33,555 nt of DNA from contig JAIQGI010000059.1 in the NCBI GenBank assembly GCA_020072565.1, positions 1 to 33,555 of the forward strand. Direction: 5' to 3'. Source of the DNA: Terriglobia bacterium (GTDB lineage: Bacteria; Acidobacteriota; UBA6911). This document shows, one piece after another, positions 32,237 through 33,555 of the stretch. The position numbers and the translations under genes are program-made. Every line of letters starts with the position of its first letter. The stretch's first letter is position 1. The notes under the pieces were generated by a model. That model was not told where the DNA came from and did no database searches. It saw nothing but the letters and a program-made list of their open reading frames with translations.

Positions 32237-33217
32237 TTACCGCGCCAGAAGGTCAACATTCTTGACCACGGCGAACTGTGCCTTGCCATTGGGCGATTGG
32301 ACAACCTGAGCCGAGGCTGAGGACCCGTCGATACGAAAAGTGATCACTGTAATCTTGCCGTCGTCGGAGTTTCCCGCCCCGCCCGCATCGAACTGGTACA
32401 CTCCATCGGGCTCGAAGGGATAGCTCTTGCCATCGCTCGCGGGGCCGCGCGGATCACGCACGCGCATCACCGAATAGTTGTGCGTGTGCGCGGCCAGAAC
32501 GGCGCGGACTTTGTCGCGGTGGCGGACGATCATGTCCCAAAAACGATTCCGCAGATCCGGACACGCCTCGAATCCTTCTCCGACATGACGAACGCGGCAA
32601 AATGCGGGCACGTGCATGGCAACAAAAATATGATCCATCTCCTTCGCGGAATTTATCGTTTCTTCCACCCAGCGGATGCCGGCATCATTGATGCATCCTC
32701 CCCGCTCACCGGTCCCTTGATATTGGTCCACCACGATCATGCGTACATTGCGAATATCCATGTAGTAGCTGACCGCGGATTTGGCAAACTGGGCTTGAAT
32801 GCCTTCTTTGGGCAGGATCGTTTCGTTGATAAATCTCCGAAATCCGGCATCGTGGTTCCCAATTACCGGGAGAAACCGAGGGTAATGCGTTCCGGAAAAA
32901 ATACTGCGGTAGATCGCATAATTGATATCGTTGGGATCAAAGTCGCCCGCCACCAGGATGAATTCAAGGTTATTCGACTCCTTGTTTATTGGGTCATTCG
33001 CATCGCGGATCTGGTTCAGCGCCGCCTTAAAATCCTGTGTCCCCGAGCGTGCGTCGCCCACAACTGAAAAAGACCAGGATTGGCCCAAAGCCGGTGCTGC
33101 TGACAGCGCGAGAACCAATACGTACGCGAAATAGGAAATGAGTTTCCTGCGCTTGCGACTGATTCTAGTCAACGCCTGGCGCATTGCCGCGCCGGATTCC
33201 GAAATATGATGAACCAT
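32237..33217 (-). CDS. Exported calcineurin-like metallophosphoesterase
   Basis: 326 residues. A basic N-region (RISRKRRK) and hydrophobic stretch (FAYVLVLALSAAPALGQ) form a signal peptide ending near 46. Metal-site motifs appear in order: D55 in VVGDARSG, D92 in VAGDFDPND, N121-H122 in VIGNHDAGF, H202 in AMHVPAFC and H244-x-H246 in AAHTHNYSV. The first box is GDA rather than the usual GDxH, as in some secreted purple-acid-phosphatase-like members. It probably hydrolyses phosphate esters or diesters outside the cytoplasm. GAGGAAAG lies just upstream of the ATG at 33217; a second in-frame ATG at codon 12 is possible. Transcribed alone. Confidence 0.88.
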   Translation of the reverse strand: MVHHISESGAAMRQALTRISRKRRKLISYFAYVLVLALSAAPALGQSWSFSVVGDARSGTQDFKAALNQIRDANDPINKESNNLEFILVAGDFDPNDINYAIYRSIFSGTHYPRFLPVIGNHDAGFRRFINETILPKEGIQAQFAKSAVSYYMDIRNVRMIVVDQYQGTGERGGCINDAGIRWVEETINSAKEMDHIFVAMHVPAFCRVRHVGEGFEACPDLRNRFWDMIVRHRDKVRAVLAAHTHNYSVMRVRDPRGPASDGKSYPFEPDGVYQFDAGGAGNSDDGKITVITFRIDGSSASAQVVQSPNGKAQFAVVKNVDLLAR

Positions 33218-33555
33218 GCTTTCCTCGGCATCAGTCTGAATCTGTGGTCAAGGGTTAGGTACATACCGCAGTCCTCGTTCCGAACCGGGGACTGAGTGAT
33301 TCATTTTATTAGCTGTTTGCAGCAAATCACAGTGGGATCTGCACTGCGAAGCCCTGGCATCAGGTGCCTTCCTTAGAAGCAAAAACGGCTTGGCTATTTT
33401 GGCCGCAAGCCTCTTTTGAATGATAGGGAAGTGTTTTGGAGCGGGTCGGTGGGGATGGTCCACCTGGCCTGGAAGCATCTCGAAAATATCCCCGATTTCG
33501 GATGGGAAGCAGCTGCCGCGTCCTTGAAAGGGGGCCCCAGGAGGGGAGACGGGGA
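33218..33555. other. Intergenic region upstream of the phosphoesterase gene
   Basis: 338 bases to the window edge. It contains a repeat-like GAACCGGGGACTGAG (33282-33296) and a hairpin GGCTTG/CAAGCC near 33387-33412 followed by TCTTTT, a possible weak plus-strand terminator. No gene was recognised. Confidence 0.35.
33282..33296 (+). repeat. REP-like short repeat, head only
   Basis: GAACCGGGGACTGAG matches the shared head GGRAACCGGGGACTGA of the other copies, then diverges. Confidence 0.4.

Noticed and set aside
33248-33478. 76-codon minus-strand frame at the window end
   Set aside because: No start signal and no family features; it overlaps a repeat-like sequence and a possible hairpin.

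Overview
This 33.6 kb window is a high-GC bacterial chromosome segment, most likely from an uncultured Acidobacteriota or a close relative. This is an inference from the gene types together: a large Oar/TonB-type outer-membrane receptor with an N-terminal carboxypeptidase-regulatory-like domain, a GH106 alpha-L-rhamnosidase, a PA-domain M28 peptidase, an M48/beta-propeller protein, the C-terminal TPR part of what looks like a kinase-TPR protein, ECF sigma factors and a REP-associated transposase (RAYT). No rRNA, CRISPR array or intact prophage was seen. One tRNA gene (Arg, anticodon ACG) is present.

Layout. 1-2141: C-terminal fragment of an oligogalacturonate-lyase-like propeller, then a secreted repeat protein on the minus strand. 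2142-3808: gene remnants and a RAYT flanked by inverted copies of a short repeat. 3809-6686 (minus): a beta-lactamase-fold serine hydrolase, then a tightly overlapping operon of membrane protein, ECF sigma and zinc-type anti-sigma. 7226-8968 (plus): a second ECF sigma with a small membrane partner, then a DUF4386 protein. 9140-11199 (minus): an M48 peptidase broken from its beta-propeller half. 11374-14629 (plus): an amidase pseudogene and a secreted BNR/sortilin-like protein interrupted by one in-frame TGA. 14630-16580: repeat pair, tRNA-Arg, integrase remnant, truncated ywbE and an AT-richer gene-free block. 16581-27299 (plus): TonB receptor, a small beta-protein fragment, M28 peptidase and GH106 enzyme, the last running into an antisense DUF2182 fragment. 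27629-30448 (plus): CPBP protease, a membrane protein and a second serine hydrolase. 30678-31889: truncated TPR protein. 32237-33217 (minus): exported metallophosphoesterase.

Two themes stand out. First, an extracellular/periplasmic breakdown and uptake set (TonB receptor, M28, GH106, serine hydrolases, oligogalacturonate-lyase fragment) fits plant-polymer or detritus feeding. Second, the segment is full of truncated genes. Many break points coincide with members of a short repeat family of the form GGRAACCGGGGAC plus a variable core, found singly or as inverted pairs, including around the RAYT itself. The repeat/RAYT system and a C-terminal surface module shared by two distant secreted proteins are the best candidates for something not yet described. 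I see no obvious new defence or biosynthetic system.
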